From a bacterium (GTDB taxonomy: Bacteria; Desulfobacterota; Desulfobulbia; Desulfobulbales; Desulfobulbaceae), in contig JAUNUN010000018.1 of NCBI GenBank assembly GCA_030538155.1, forward strand, positions 1 to 51,610: DNA of 51,610 nucleotides, read 5' to 3'. The translations under genes and the position numbers were made by a program. This document shows positions 7,211-16,855 of this stretch, one piece after another (the first letter of the stretch is position 1; each line of letters opens with the position of its first letter). The notes under the pieces were generated by a model. It saw nothing but the letters and a program-made list of their open reading frames with translations. It was not told where the DNA came from and did no database searches.

Positions 7211-10200
7211 TCACCACTGGTAGCCGATACCGGCCGATACTGCCGCATCCTCGCTGTTAACGCTGAAGTTGCTGCGGATAATCCATTTACCGTTGTCGCT
7301 CATGGCGGAATAGCCAATGGAAAGTGCGCTATGGCCATTGTAGTATCCGGTGCCTGCACCTAAAAGATTTGCACCGGGAATAGTGGCCTGGGGCACACTG
7401 GCCGCCGCCATGGCCGAGGCAATACCTGCGCCGGCACGGTCATCCACCTTGTCGATTTCGCGGGAAAGACGATGGTCAAGCGCATCCAACTGGCCCCGGT
7501 TGACTGCATCATAGGGCGCGGTACCGTCAGCCACATTGGTCACCTTCAGACCAGCCGCATCAATGCCTGCCTTGGTGACACTGGGACCGCCGTTTATGAA
7601 CAGTCCTCGCGTGTCGATGCGGGTATCACCGGTGGTGACACTGTTCAGGCGCAGGTTCGGGTTGAGGTTGAAGGTAAGATCGTTGCCCGCCTTGCCGATG
7701 CGGATATTGCCGTCGGTATTGCGGAAATCCACGGTTTGACCTGGGCCGACATTGCTGGGATCGGCTCCGTTGACCGTCATGTTCCAGCTGGCATTCGCGG
7801 TTTCGGCCACCCGGTACAACTGGCTGCCGTTGATGGCGTCGGTGCTGGTTGCACTGACCAGGCCTGCAGCAACATTTTGGATGCGCCGCTCACCACCTAC
7901 TGCGCCTACGCTCACCACACCAACCGGGGTTCCACCTGCATAATCATAGGTGACGCCGTTGATGGTTTCGCTGTTGTAGGTGGTCGTGCCTGCGGTGGTC
8001 GGGGTGCGGGTGGAAGAAGCTGCGGCACCGCGCCCAAGATAGACCGAATCAGCCACACTTGTGGTCACACTGTTGCCCATCACAAAGCTATCTGCTGTGT
8101 TGACGGTATTGTTGTTGCCGATGGAATACGAGTTGGTGGCGCCGGCAATAATCGTGGTGGGATCACCGATTGCCCCGGAACGGGCAGCATATACCTTATT
8201 CCCTGTGCCGATGCTGATGGAATTTGAACCCAGCGCCCGCGCTCCCCTGCCCATGGCGATGGCATTTTCAGCGCCTGCCGTGGCTTCATAGCCTATAGCC
8301 GTTGCATAATTGCCCGAGGCGCTGGAATCGTTCGTTCCTGTGGCCAAAGTACCATCAAACGCCTGATTGCCGGTACCATCATTGGTATGGAAAAACTTGA
8401 TACCGCTCTCATTCATGTTCTTGATTGCGGATATCACATTCTCGTTACGCGTGGCGGTTTGTCCCTTGACATCATAGGTCTTTAATGCATCATAGCCTGC
8501 TTCATTCAAGCTGCCGTCTGTATTGATATAGGTGTTGCCGCCCACGGTGTTGTTGATCTCGGTAACCCCCGCCGTAATGCCGGCCAGGGCTGTATCCAAC
8601 TGCCCCTTGTTGACGGCGTCGGTATCACCTACGCCGGCAGCCACATTGATGATGGTATTGCCACCATTGTCCAGTCCGGTATTGGTCAGATTCACCGTAT
8701 TGTTCGGTCCACCGGTGATGCTTATACCACCGGTGTTGACTACAGTATTGCCGGTGGTCACGCTGCTTAGGTTAACGTTCGGGTTCAGGTTATAGGTTAC
8801 GTTATTGTTTGTCGCAGCCTTGCTGATGGCGACGTTACCATCGGTATTGTTCATGTCCACCGTGCTGCCCGGCTTGACTAGGCTGCCGGCAGCGCCTTGC
8901 GCGGTGAGCGTAAAACCGGAGCTATTGATCGTCTCGGCCACATTACCCGCCATCACCAGTGCATTGGGATTTGCCGGCGTGCCCACAACTCCCGTGGCAG
9001 TGCTCGACAACTCTGTCGTAGTTGCCCCCACGTTATACGTGGTACTGCCGTCGGTATTAGTCGTCGAGGTCACGCTCACCTGTCCCGGTGTTGCAGAATC
9101 CACCTTGGTGGTCGCGGCTGCACCCGCCTGTTTCAATTGGCTCAAATTGACGGCGTCGGTATCAGCCACACCTGCGGCCACCTTGGTAATCACTTTATCG
9201 CCGGCATCGACACCGCTCGTAGTCACACTCGGCCCACCAGTGATGGTCAGCCCCGTAGAGGTCAGCGCCGTATTGTTCGTACCGTCGTTGACGGTAACAC
9301 CAGTGCTGTTCATCTGTGTGTTGCCCGTGGTCACGCTGGTCAGGGCCAAATCCTTTTTCAAACCAATGGTGATGGTGTTGTCCGCGCTGACCTGGGTTTG
9401 AATGTTTGCACTGTCATATGCAGTGGCAAAGTCGCCGGTTCCCGCTCCCTGTACGGTCAAGGTTTCACCGGGTTTGATGTTTTTATTGTCTGCCGTCATG
9501 CCGGTCGCATCGCTGTTAGCCGCGATGTTGAAGCCTTGACCGGCATTCTCGGCAACCGCGCCCACCGCCTTAAGCTGAGCGACATTAACGGCGTCGCTGT
9601 CTTGCGTGCCTGCTGCAACATTGGTGATTTGGCGGGTGGCAGTGACCGAACCTACAGATACCGCACCCAAGGTGCCTTTAGTTGTATTGGCTATAGCGGT
9701 CTTTTGTGCATCATTCGCACCAGCAGGAATATAGCCAACTAGATTTGCGGAACGATCGGCAATCGATCTGCTCCCCAGGGCCACGCTGTAATCGACAGAG
9801 GAGGAAGCAGACGCGCCCACCGCAACTGCATTATTGGCTCTTGCTCCGACATTCGCACTGTCACCGATACTGACATTGTTGTTACCCTCCATCAATACGC
9901 CTGTCCACATACCAACAAAGGTATTGCTGTTTCCCTTGCTTCTTTGTCCTGCATACGCACCAAGCGCAGTGTTCTGATCGCCGATGGATTCGTAAAACGC
10001 ATTTTGTCCGAGAGCCGCATTCAACTCTCCTTTCGCTCCTACTGCAGTATTCATGCCGCCGATATAGGTATTTCTGTTACCTGTCGATTGTTGCCCTGCC
10101 TTTTGCCCAAGCATCACGGACGCATAGTTTGCGGTAGCTCCCTGCCCCGCCTGTTCTCCTATGTAGACATTCGACGCAGGATTCACAGTGCTCGAGGTCG

Positions 10201-12346
10201 ATCCTTGCCCTGCATCTCTGCCAATGGAGACATCTGCTCCGGTTGCACGCGCATTACGGCCAATGGCTACGCCCCCGTTAATATACGCAGGTTCTGTGCC
10301 GATATTCACCACTGCATTCGAGCCTATGGCAACAGCATGCTGAGCCTTAGCTCCATCGTTGTTGTAGTTGCCATCGGCGGCATTATTTGAATTTACACTA
10401 AAGTAATGCGTGGTGGCCGCCGCCTGCGTTGCCTGCAACTGGGCCACATTGACCGCGTCGGTCAGCTGCAGGCCCGCAGCTACGCCGGTGATCTGACGAG
10501 TGCCGGTAGCGACACCGCCCGTGGCAGGCGTTACTCCCACAGAAACAGACCCCAGCGTAGACTGCCATGTGGCGGTAGTATTGGTGCTTGCACTGCTGGT
10601 ACGCGGGTTGTACCCAGCTATACCGCTGGCAGTGTTGGCAGTGGAGTGGGCACCCAACGCTACGGCGTTAGCTGCAGTGGTGCTGGAACTGGTACCCACG
10701 GCTGTGCCGCCGCTGACATCGGCACTGGCGTTCTGGCCTACCGCGGTACCGGCCACAGCGGTGCCGTCCAGATAGGTAGCGATGGCACCGTCGCCGAAGG
10801 CCGTGCCGCCATTACCCGCGCGTGCACCCGCACCAATGGCCTGCGAGCCTGTGGCAATGGCGTCATAGCCGATGGCAATAGCGCGAGTGCCGGAGGCTTC
10901 ACTTTGGCCTCCAACAGCGATGGATTCCGACCCCGAAGCCAACGCGCCACCCAATCTGTGCCCGCCGATGGCCACACTGGCGGCACCAGTGGCGCGTGCA
11001 CCGTCAACCGTAACGGTGGCATCCATTTCCGTGCGACCGCCGCCCTCGCTCGTGGCTTGGCCACCACCAATGGCGGTGGCGTAGCCTCCCGTGGCCTGGG
11101 TACCTGTACCGATGGCCACGTCCGAGCGCACGGTAGCCTGCTGCGCGGAAGCACCGGCAAGGGCGCGCGTGCCCAGCGCTATGGAATCATCGCTCCGGCC
11201 ACTGGATTTGAAGCCGATGTTGGTGCTGCGGTAGATATAAGCGTCCGCGGTGCCCAGGCCACCGCCCGCACTCTTACCCATGGCAATCATGTCATGCGCG
11301 TGGGAAAAGCCACCCGTGTCGAAACCCAGCGAGACATTGCGATCACCGTATTGAATCAGACCGGCACGGGCACCAATCTGCACGCTGCCGCTGCCGGTGC
11401 GCTGACGCCCGGCGATTTCACCGATGGTAATGTTCAAATCACCGACGATCTCGGTGCCCGCACCGCTGCCGATAGCGATATGGTGGCCTTGACCGTATTT
11501 ATAATCCGGGAATGGTTCCGCTATTTTGGCGGCGTCAACCCGTCCGCTGCTACCCGTACCCGCATTCGGACCAATGGAGATGGAGGTATTGCCCACCACC
11601 CCCAAGTTCTGGCCAGCGCCCCGGCCCAGGGCGATATTGTTGCCCGATTGCTGGCCGGCACCGGCTTTGAGACCGATACCGATGTTCGTGCCGGAGCCGG
11701 TGGCATTGAGGCCGGCTTCAGTGCCGATATACAGATTCTCGTTGCCAACCACGTTCTGGCCTGCACTTTTGCCAATGGCGATCAGGTTGATGCCGGTGGC
11801 CGAGGCCCCCTGGCCTGCGGCCTCCCCAATGGCAATCGAACGACCGGCGATGGCTTGGGCACCCACGCCCAGGGCAATATTGTTGGCATTGCCTTGAGCT
11901 CGCCCTGCCGTGGCCCCTTGGCCGATAGCGATGGAGCCGGTGGTGGTGGCCTGCGCATTCTGCCCGATTGCCACGGCATTGGCACCGGTTGCGCCATCGT
12001 TATTGTAGTTGGAACCGGCACCTGTGCCGGAACCGGTCACACTGAGATAGTGGAACTTATTTGCGGCATTATTCAATGCTGCAGCACAGGTCATCGCATT
12101 ATCCGACCCCGAGAAACTGACCGATACGCTACCAGTCGAATCAACAGAAACGGTGCAAGCCGCCTGAACAGGAACAACCGGTATACTAAAACAGACAATC
12201 GTTGCACCAGCTGCGCCTGCAATCTGAAGCCGGACGCGTCTGCCTGCCTTACCTGCTGCCCCCTTGCCCCTAGTGCTGGAATTTTCCGCCACTACCACCT
12301 TCATCCGTCTAATTTTGCACCAAATTATTCTATGCGCTCTATTCAT
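7211..12346 (-). CDS. Trimeric autotransporter adhesin (YadA-like)
   Basis: A 1711-aa type Vc secreted adhesin. I chose ATG 12346, preceded by GGAGGAAAAC, because it gives the extended signal peptide region of such proteins (MNRAHRIIWCKIRRMKVVVA, then a Lys/Arg-rich stretch and a hydrophobic core ending near VPVQAA). The passenger has long runs of YadA-head 14-residue repeats (AVAIGxxAxA types) from about residues 90-590 and again from about 640-880. There are neck/stalk motifs (RQITGVAAG, DAVNVAQLQA, and DAVNxxQL variants), long Thr/Asn/Gly-rich stalk segments, and a third head patch around 1400-1500. The last 90 or so residues are the YadA anchor: coiled coil, then strands ending AGIGYQW. 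Two cysteines lie near the mature N-terminus. The stop is 82 nt upstream of the BamE-like lipoprotein gene. Confidence 0.95.
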   Translation of the reverse strand: MNRAHRIIWCKIRRMKVVVAENSSTRGKGAAGKAGRRVRLQIAGAAGATIVCFSIPVVPVQAACTVSVDSTGSVSVSFSGSDNAMTCAAALNNAANKFHYLSVTGSGTGAGSNYNNDGATGANAVAIGQNAQATTTGSIAIGQGATAGRAQGNANNIALGVGAQAIAGRSIAIGEAAGQGASATGINLIAIGKSAGQNVVGNENLYIGTEAGLNATGSGTNIGIGLKAGAGQQSGNNIALGRGAGQNLGVVGNTSISIGPNAGTGSSGRVDAAKIAEPFPDYKYGQGHHIAIGSGAGTEIVGDLNITIGEIAGRQRTGSGSVQIGARAGLIQYGDRNVSLGFDTGGFSHAHDMIAMGKSAGGGLGTADAYIYRSTNIGFKSSGRSDDSIALGTRALAGASAQQATVRSDVAIGTGTQATGGYATAIGGGQATSEGGGRTEMDATVTVDGARATGAASVAIGGHRLGGALASGSESIAVGGQSEASGTRAIAIGYDAIATGSQAIGAGARAGNGGTAFGDGAIATYLDGTAVAGTAVGQNASADVSGGTAVGTSSSTTAANAVALGAHSTANTASGIAGYNPRTSSASTNTTATWQSTLGSVSVGVTPATGGVATGTRQITGVAAGLQLTDAVNVAQLQATQAAATTHYFSVNSNNAADGNYNNDGAKAQHAVAIGSNAVVNIGTEPAYINGGVAIGRNARATGADVSIGRDAGQGSTSSTVNPASNVYIGEQAGQGATANYASVMLGQKAGQQSTGNRNTYIGGMNTAVGAKGELNAALGQNAFYESIGDQNTALGAYAGQRSKGNSNTFVGMWTGVLMEGNNNVSIGDSANVGARANNAVAVGASASSSVDYSVALGSRSIADRSANLVGYIPAGANDAQKTAIANTTKGTLGAVSVGSVTATRQITNVAAGTQDSDAVNVAQLKAVGAVAENAGQGFNIAANSDATGMTADNKNIKPGETLTVQGAGTGDFATAYDSANIQTQVSADNTITIGLKKDLALTSVTTGNTQMNSTGVTVNDGTNNTALTSTGLTITGGPSVTTSGVDAGDKVITKVAAGVADTDAVNLSQLKQAGAAATTKVDSATPGQVSVTSTTNTDGSTTYNVGATTTELSSTATGVVGTPANPNALVMAGNVAETINSSGFTLTAQGAAGSLVKPGSTVDMNNTDGNVAISKAATNNNVTYNLNPNVNLSSVTTGNTVVNTGGISITGGPNNTVNLTNTGLDNGGNTIINVAAGVGDTDAVNKGQLDTALAGITAGVTEINNTVGGNTYINTDGSLNEAGYDALKTYDVKGQTATRNENVISAIKNMNESGIKFFHTNDGTGNQAFDGTLATGTNDSSASGNYATAIGYEATAGAENAIAMGRGARALGSNSISIGTGNKVYAARSGAIGDPTTIIAGATNSYSIGNNNTVNTADSFVMGNSVTTSVADSVYLGRGAAASSTRTPTTAGTTTYNSETINGVTYDYAGGTPVGVVSVGAVGGERRIQNVAAGLVSATSTDAINGSQLYRVAETANASWNMTVNGADPSNVGPGQTVDFRNTDGNIRIGKAGNDLTFNLNPNLRLNSVTTGDTRIDTRGLFINGGPSVTKAGIDAAGLKVTNVADGTAPYDAVNRGQLDALDHRLSREIDKVDDRAGAGIASAMAAASVPQATIPGANLLGAGTGYYNGHSALSIGYSAMSDNGKWIIRSNFSVNSEDAAVSAGIGYQW

Positions 12347-12774
12347 TGTTTTCCTCCAATCATACAGGTCAGGCCAAATGTTCCGGCCGGCTTCTCCGGC
12401 AACCAACCTAAACACTACAAAAAGTTGCTCCAGCAGTATGGCGGCATATTAACAGCCGACAAATTGAAAAGCACAGTTAATACTGTATAGATCTCCGTGG
12501 ATAGCCAAATTTAATGCCAATAGCGAAATCAGTTCGATCAGCAGCACCAAAAGTCAAGACAGTCCTTGCCTGAGCGCCGGAAACAACGTACACATGTAAT
12601 CGTAGCGTATACCAGCGCACTCTCTACGCCTGCCCTAAAGAGGCTCATCTGAAACTGGAGAAAACGGCATCAACTAGGGCAATACATGCAGCAACCTCCT
12701 GATACTCTTACCTTATTGAAATATCAACTACTTTCATCCCATTTGTCCCCTTGTTAAGTACCCCAATTCATCCT
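12347..12774. other. Intergenic region between adhesin and xerC
   Basis: This divergent 428-bp gap is more AT-rich than its surroundings and must hold the adhesin promoter. I see no convincing -35/-10 pair. A short palindrome with arms ACAGT/ACTGT (12473-12486) lies about 130 bp upstream of the adhesin start and could be an operator, but it is too short to be sure. No gene, tRNA or repeat element was recognised here. Confidence 0.4.
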
Positions 12775-13683
12775 ATGTATCAAGCACATCTACCTGCCTT
12801 TACGAACTGGCTGCAAACCGAGAAGGACTACTCGCCGCACACCGTGGCCGCCTACCTGCGCGACCTGAATGAATTTTTTGTATTTAGCGGCCGGCAGGCG
12901 GATAATACCGAACTTAGCCCTGACCTGCTGCGTTTCTTCACGGCCTCGCTCTACGGCCGCAACGCGGCCAGTTCGGTGGCACGTAAGCTCTCGGCCCTGC
13001 GCACCTTTTTCCGTTATCTGCAGCGCGAACAGATCCTGGCGACAGACCCGCTGGCCGGGGTAGCCGGGCCCAAACAGGGCAAGTCTATTCCCGTCTTTCT
13101 CACGGTTGATGAGGTCTTCGCCCTTTTGGAAGCGCCGGATAACCAGGACCGCTTCTTTCGCCGTGACCGGGCCATTATGGAGTGCCTCTACTCCACCGGT
13201 ATGCGCGTTTCCGAACTCACGGCCGGCAATCGAGAAGATTACGATTTTAATACAGAAATGGTGCGAGTGCTGGGCAAGGGTAAAAAAGAGCGGCTCATTC
13301 CCTTTGGCAGCACGGCAAAAGAGGCGCTTCTGCAGTACCAAAACGAGCGGACACAGGTGGAACAGGCCTGCGCCGCCGGAAACCGCCCCTGGGAGCGAGA
13401 GGCCATGTTTTTAAGCGGCAGGGGCACTCGTCTGACCAGTCGCAGCGTGGAGCGCATCATCCTGCACTATGCGGCCAAGGCCGGGATCAGCGTGTCGGTT
13501 ACACCCCATGCCCTGCGCCACTCCTTTGCTACCCATCTTTTGGAAATGGGGGCGGATCTGCGCACCGTGCAGGAGTTGCTCGGCCATGCCAGCCTCTCCA
13601 CCACTCAGAAGTACACCCACGTGGATATCGCCCATCTGAGCAAGGTCTATGATGCGGCTCATCCCCAGGCCAAGAAACAGTGA
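12775..13683 (+). CDS. xerC: Tyrosine recombinase XerC
   Basis: A 302-aa site-specific recombinase expected to resolve chromosome dimers at dif. The N-terminal core-binding SAM-like domain (FTNWLQTEKDYSPHTVAAYL) and the C-terminal catalytic domain are intact. Catalytic residues are present: Arg in STGMRVSEL, Lys in GKGKKERLIP, His-x-x-Arg in HALRHSFATHLL, His in LLGHASLSTTQKY, and the Tyr nucleophile in KYTHVD. I chose ATG 12775; an in-frame TTG at 12751 is the alternative, and neither has a good Shine-Dalgarno site. The order xerC-hslV-hslU is the same as codV-clpQ-clpY in Bacillus, so this is a housekeeping recombinase rather than a phage integrase. Confidence 0.93.
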   Translation: MYQAHLPAFTNWLQTEKDYSPHTVAAYLRDLNEFFVFSGRQADNTELSPDLLRFFTASLYGRNAASSVARKLSALRTFFRYLQREQILATDPLAGVAGPKQGKSIPVFLTVDEVFALLEAPDNQDRFFRRDRAIMECLYSTGMRVSELTAGNREDYDFNTEMVRVLGKGKKERLIPFGSTAKEALLQYQNERTQVEQACAAGNRPWEREAMFLSGRGTRLTSRSVERIILHYAAKAGISVSVTPHALRHSFATHLLEMGADLRTVQELLGHASLSTTQKYTHVDIAHLSKVYDAAHPQAKKQ

Positions 13684-13835
13684 AGACCGTAAGCATAGAA
13701 CCATCCCTCCTTGCCTGCTTAACTTGACTGCTCCGGGCTGCATGGTTACCAGTGCCTGTTGATCTGTACACTTTTTCCGTACGGCACAGATCAGATCAGC
13801 ACAATTCATCTCATTCACTCAATCGCACACAGTTT

Positions 13836-14369
13836 ATGCAACGCATCCGTTCCACCACCATTCTGGCGGTGCGCCACAAGGGGCAAGTGGCCGTGGCCGG
13901 CGACGGCCAGGTCACGCTCGGCAACACCATCATCAAGCATCAGGCGCACAAGGTACGCAGGCTCTATAAAAACCAGGTGATCACCGGCTTTGCCGGATCC
14001 ACTGCCGATGCCTTCACCCTGTATGACCGGTTGGAGCAGAAGCTGGAGCAGTTTAACGGCAACCTCATGCGCGCCTCGGTGGAACTGGCCAAGGACTGGC
14101 GCATGGATAAGATGCTGCGCCGCCTGGAGGCAATGCTGATAGCCGTGAACAAGGACTATTCCCTGCTGCTTTCCGGTACCGGCGATGTGATCGAGGCGGA
14201 TGACGGCATTTTGGCCATCGGCTCGGGCGGGCCCTATGCCCTGGCCGCAGCCCGTGCCCTGATCGCCCATTCCGAGCTGAATGCAGAAGTTATTGCCCGC
14301 GAGGCCCTCGGTATTGCCGGTGAAATCTGCATCTACACCAACAGCGCCATCGTGGTGGAAACCATATGA
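13836..14369 (+). CDS. hslV: ATP-dependent protease subunit HslV
   Basis: A 177-aa N-terminal-nucleophile protease subunit, forming the cylinder of HslUV. The sequence [20 protein letters not shown] is the conserved start of the mature chain, with the catalytic Thr being Thr7 in this reading. The only usable start, ATG 13836, therefore leaves a six-residue propeptide (MQRIRS) to be removed. Conserved [12 protein letters not shown] and the ALAAARAL region follow. The stop overlaps the hslU start by 4 nt (ATGA), which implies translational coupling. It lies 152 nt downstream of xerC. Confidence 0.96.
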   Translation: MQRIRSTTILAVRHKGQVAVAGDGQVTLGNTIIKHQAHKVRRLYKNQVITGFAGSTADAFTLYDRLEQKLEQFNGNLMRASVELAKDWRMDKMLRRLEAMLIAVNKDYSLLLSGTGDVIEADDGILAIGSGGPYALAAARALIAHSELNAEVIAREALGIAGEICIYTNSAIVVETI

Positions 14370-15769
14370 AGAAGCACCACTTTACCTCGCTCACCCCCAG
14401 AGAAACGGTTGAAGAGCTGGATAAATATGTGATCGGCCAAGCCGAAGCCAAGCGTTCGGTGGCCATCGCCCTGAGAAACCGCTGGCGCAGACAGCAGGTG
14501 GAGCCGCCCCTGCGCGAGGAAATAGCCCCGAAAAACATCATCATGATCGGCCCCACCGGCGTGGGTAAAACCGAAATCGCCCGCCGCTTGGCCCAGTTGG
14601 CGCAAAGCCCCTTTTTGAAGGTAGAGGCCTCCAAATTTACCGAGGTGGGCTATGTGGGCCGGGATGTGGAATCCATGATCCGCGAACTCACCCAGTTGGC
14701 GGTCAATATGGTGGAAAAGGAGGAAGAGGGGCTGGTGCAGGAACAGGCCAGAGCCCTTGCCGAGGAACGCCTGCTCGACCTGCTCCTGCCGCCGCAGAGC
14801 GCCCGCCCGACAAGCCATGGTTCCAGCAACGTGATTGAACTGGGGTATAGCACTGCAGATAAATCCGCTGCCGACAGTGCAGGCAGCACGCGCGAGCGTT
14901 TCCGCGCCATGCTGCGCCGGGGCGAGTTGGATGAACGCAGCCTGGAATTGGACATGCCGACAAAGGGTACTGGGCCGTCGGTTGAAGTATTTACCGTGCC
15001 CGGCATGGAGGAGATGCAGAACTCCATGCAGGAGGCCTTTAGTAAGATGTTTCCCGGCAAGAAGGAAAAACGACAGGTGAAAGTGCCCGAGGCCCTGGAA
15101 TACCTGCGCCGGGAAGAGGCCGAGCGCCTGGTGGATCAGGGCACGGTGGCCGAGAAGGCTATCCGCCGCACCGAGCAAACCGGGATTATCTTTCTGGACG
15201 AAATCGACAAGATCGCCTCGCGTGGCGGCAGCGGCGGCAGCTCCGCCGAGGTTTCCCGCGAGGGTGTGCAGCGCGATTTGCTGCCCATTGTAGAAGGCAC
15301 CACGGTCAGCACCAAGTACGGCCCGGTAAAAACAGACCATATCCTTTTCATTGCCAGCGGCGCTTTCCACATGTGCAAGCCTTCAGATTTAGCACCTGAG
15401 CTGCAGGGCCGCTTTCCCATTCGGGTGAATCTGCATGCCCTGGGCGAGGAGGAATTTTACCGCATCCTCACCGAGCCGCAGAACGCGCTCATCCGCCAGT
15501 ACACCGCGCTTTTGGCCACCGAAGGTATTGAGCTGGAATTCGAGGATGCCGCCATCCGCGAGATGGCACGCATCGCCATGCAGGTGAACCAGAAAACCGA
15601 AGACATTGGCGCACGCCGTCTGCACACCATCATGGAGCGGGTGCTGGATGAAATCTCCTTTACCGCGCCCGACCGGGACAGCGGCAAGATGGTGGTTCGG
15701 GCCGACTATGTGCGCGCCCAGCTTGAGGATATTTCCGCCAATGAAGATCTCAGCAGATATATCCTCTAA
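14366..15769 (+). CDS. hslU: ATP-dependent protease ATPase subunit HslU
   Basis: A 467-aa AAA+ unfoldase partner of HslV. It opens with the HslU-specific [17 protein letters not shown]. Walker A is [13 protein letters not shown] (about residues 57-69) and Walker B is [10 protein letters not shown]. The intermediate I-domain spans about 110-240, and the sensor-2 region contains [16 protein letters not shown]. The C-terminus LSRYIL is the tail that docks into HslV and activates it. Its length is slightly above the usual 440-450, mostly in the I-domain. The start overlaps the end of hslV. Confidence 0.97.
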   Translation: MKKHHFTSLTPRETVEELDKYVIGQAEAKRSVAIALRNRWRRQQVEPPLREEIAPKNIIMIGPTGVGKTEIARRLAQLAQSPFLKVEASKFTEVGYVGRDVESMIRELTQLAVNMVEKEEEGLVQEQARALAEERLLDLLLPPQSARPTSHGSSNVIELGYSTADKSAADSAGSTRERFRAMLRRGELDERSLELDMPTKGTGPSVEVFTVPGMEEMQNSMQEAFSKMFPGKKEKRQVKVPEALEYLRREEAERLVDQGTVAEKAIRRTEQTGIIFLDEIDKIASRGGSGGSSAEVSREGVQRDLLPIVEGTTVSTKYGPVKTDHILFIASGAFHMCKPSDLAPELQGRFPIRVNLHALGEEEFYRILTEPQNALIRQYTALLATEGIELEFEDAAIREMARIAMQVNQKTEDIGARRLHTIMERVLDEISFTAPDRDSGKMVVRADYVRAQLEDISANEDLSRYIL

Positions 15770-15783
15770 GAAAGGAGGCCGGC

Positions 15784-16296
15784 ATGCGGCGTGAATACGA
15801 CGAAGATTGCATGTACTGTCCACAGTGCGACGACGAATACCGAGCGGAAATTCGCACCTGTGCCGAATGCAAGATTGCCTTGGTGCCGGGCGCGCGCATG
15901 GCTGCAATGCTTGAAGAGCCTGTGTACCGGACCATAGAGCCGCATGAGGAGCTGGTGGCGGTACGGCGGGGCCCGCTTCTTATGATCCGCCAGTTGGAGG
16001 ATTATCTGCGCAAGGCCGGGCTGGCCTCACTCGTTACACCAGGAGAAGATGGCCGCTGCGCCGGCGGCTGCCGCGGCCCGGAGGTGGAACTCAAGGTGCG
16101 GGCATCCGAGGTGGAACAGGTGCTGGCCGCGCTCGCCGAGGAGCACCGAAAGTCCACCGGTCTTGATCTGCACGATGAAAGCCTAAATGGCGCACTCTTT
16201 GACGTGGAAGTTGGCCGGGCTGCCTGCCCGGCCTGTGGCTGTCTCTTTTCCACGGATACCATACTCTGCCCAGACTGCGGTCTGCGCTTTGTATAA
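15784..16296 (+). CDS. Double zinc-ribbon protein, DUF2007-like middle
   Basis: A 170-aa protein 14 nt after hslU with a strong AAAGGAGG at the right distance. The N-terminus has a CPQC...CAEC zinc ribbon (residues about 13-31) and the C-terminus has CPAC...CPDC (about 145-167). Between them, EPHEELVAVRRGPLLMIRQL and the following helix resemble the ferredoxin-like DUF2007 'putative signal transducing' domain. A third Cys pair (CAGGC) lies in the middle. Proteins of this type often follow housekeeping genes in deltaproteobacteria and have no known function. Co-transcription with hslUV is likely, so a proteolysis-linked role is possible but unproven. Confidence 0.8.
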   Translation: MRREYDEDCMYCPQCDDEYRAEIRTCAECKIALVPGARMAAMLEEPVYRTIEPHEELVAVRRGPLLMIRQLEDYLRKAGLASLVTPGEDGRCAGGCRGPEVELKVRASEVEQVLAALAEEHRKSTGLDLHDESLNGALFDVEVGRAACPACGCLFSTDTILCPDCGLRFV

Positions 16297-16368
16297 TTCC
16301 AATTCCACAGCAAAGGCCGCCAGGGTAACGGTGCCCTTTGTATCGGCATCTTTAATCTGGAATTGGAA
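16297..16368. repeat. Dispersed inverted-repeat element, short copy 2
   Basis: The terminal arms TTCCAATTCCA (16297-16307) and TGGAATTGGAA (16358-16368) are perfect inverted repeats. The right end, CTTTAATCTGGAATTGGAA, resembles the outer end of the larger dispersed elements. The interior is short and lacks the CACAGATAGGGC motif, so it is a reduced or degenerate member. It begins within a few bases of the stop codon of the zinc-ribbon gene. Confidence 0.55.
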
Positions 16369-16406
16369 AAACCACAGCAGCAACCTTATCCACAGGAGAA
16401 AACAGC

Positions 16407-16724
16407 ATGAAAAAACTCGAACTCAGCAAGACGCGCGAATTCAATCAGTTAGGAATGAAGACCATCTTGCTGCATGATTCCGAACACTTCAAGATTATAA
16501 ACTTCAACCTGGTGGCCGGAGCGCTCTTTCCCATTCACTCCCACGACCTTGACGGCCAGCTCAGCATTCTGGTGCTTGAAGGCGAAGGCGACTTTTTAGG
16601 CGAGAACGACGCGGTAATTCCGGCCAAGACCGGCGACATGCTCATCTCGGATATCCGCGAACCGCACGGAGTCAAGGCCAAGACCGATATGCGGATTATT
16701 GTCACCATCGCCCCGCCCATCTGA
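16407..16724 (+). CDS. Small cupin-domain protein
   Basis: A 105-aa single-domain cupin with CAGGAG upstream of ATG 16407. The first cupin motif is FPIHSHDLDGQLSILVLEGEG, with two His and downstream acidic/Gln residues as metal ligands. The second motif is around GDMLISDIREPHGVKAKTD, with the third His. The fold suggests a metal-bound small-molecule sensor or enzyme; the substrate cannot be read. It follows the zinc-ribbon gene and the short repeat and ends before a bidirectional terminator shared with purL. Confidence 0.85.
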   Translation: MKKLELSKTREFNQLGMKTILLHDSEHFKIINFNLVAGALFPIHSHDLDGQLSILVLEGEGDFLGENDAVIPAKTGDMLISDIREPHGVKAKTDMRIIVTIAPPI

Positions 16725-16730
16725 TTCGGG

Positions 16731-16795
16731 CTCCATATCAAAGTGGTCTCTGTGTCGGCTGTAGATCGTTCCCACGCTCCAGCGTGGGAACGATC
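16731..16795. repeat. Truncated dispersed element fused to a GTTCCCACGC palindrome
   Basis: Bases 16731-16760 (CTCCATATCAAAG, then CTCTGTGTCGGCT) match the outer end of the dispersed element family. The match stops there and runs into a perfect palindrome at 16764-16795: 15-bp arms GATCGTTCCCACGCT and AGCGTGGGAACGATC around CC. The palindrome resembles a GTTCCCACGC...GCGTGGGAAC repeat that recurs between genes in many proteobacteria (recalled, not searched). Confidence 0.65.
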
Positions 16796-16855
16796 AAGCG
16801 CAATAAGATATAAGAATAAAGAAGGGGTGCCAACCAAGCAGCCCTATCCAGAGAC

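Noticed and set aside
10406..12490. 694-aa plus-strand open frame
   Set aside because: It lies antisense to the adhesin head repeats; low-complexity Gly/Thr/Ala composition mirrors the repeat codons, and the adhesin frame has clear family domains.
16764..16795. Palindrome considered as a CRISPR repeat or terminator
   Set aside because: Only one copy and no spacers; no U-run follows. It is better explained as a dispersed palindromic repeat.
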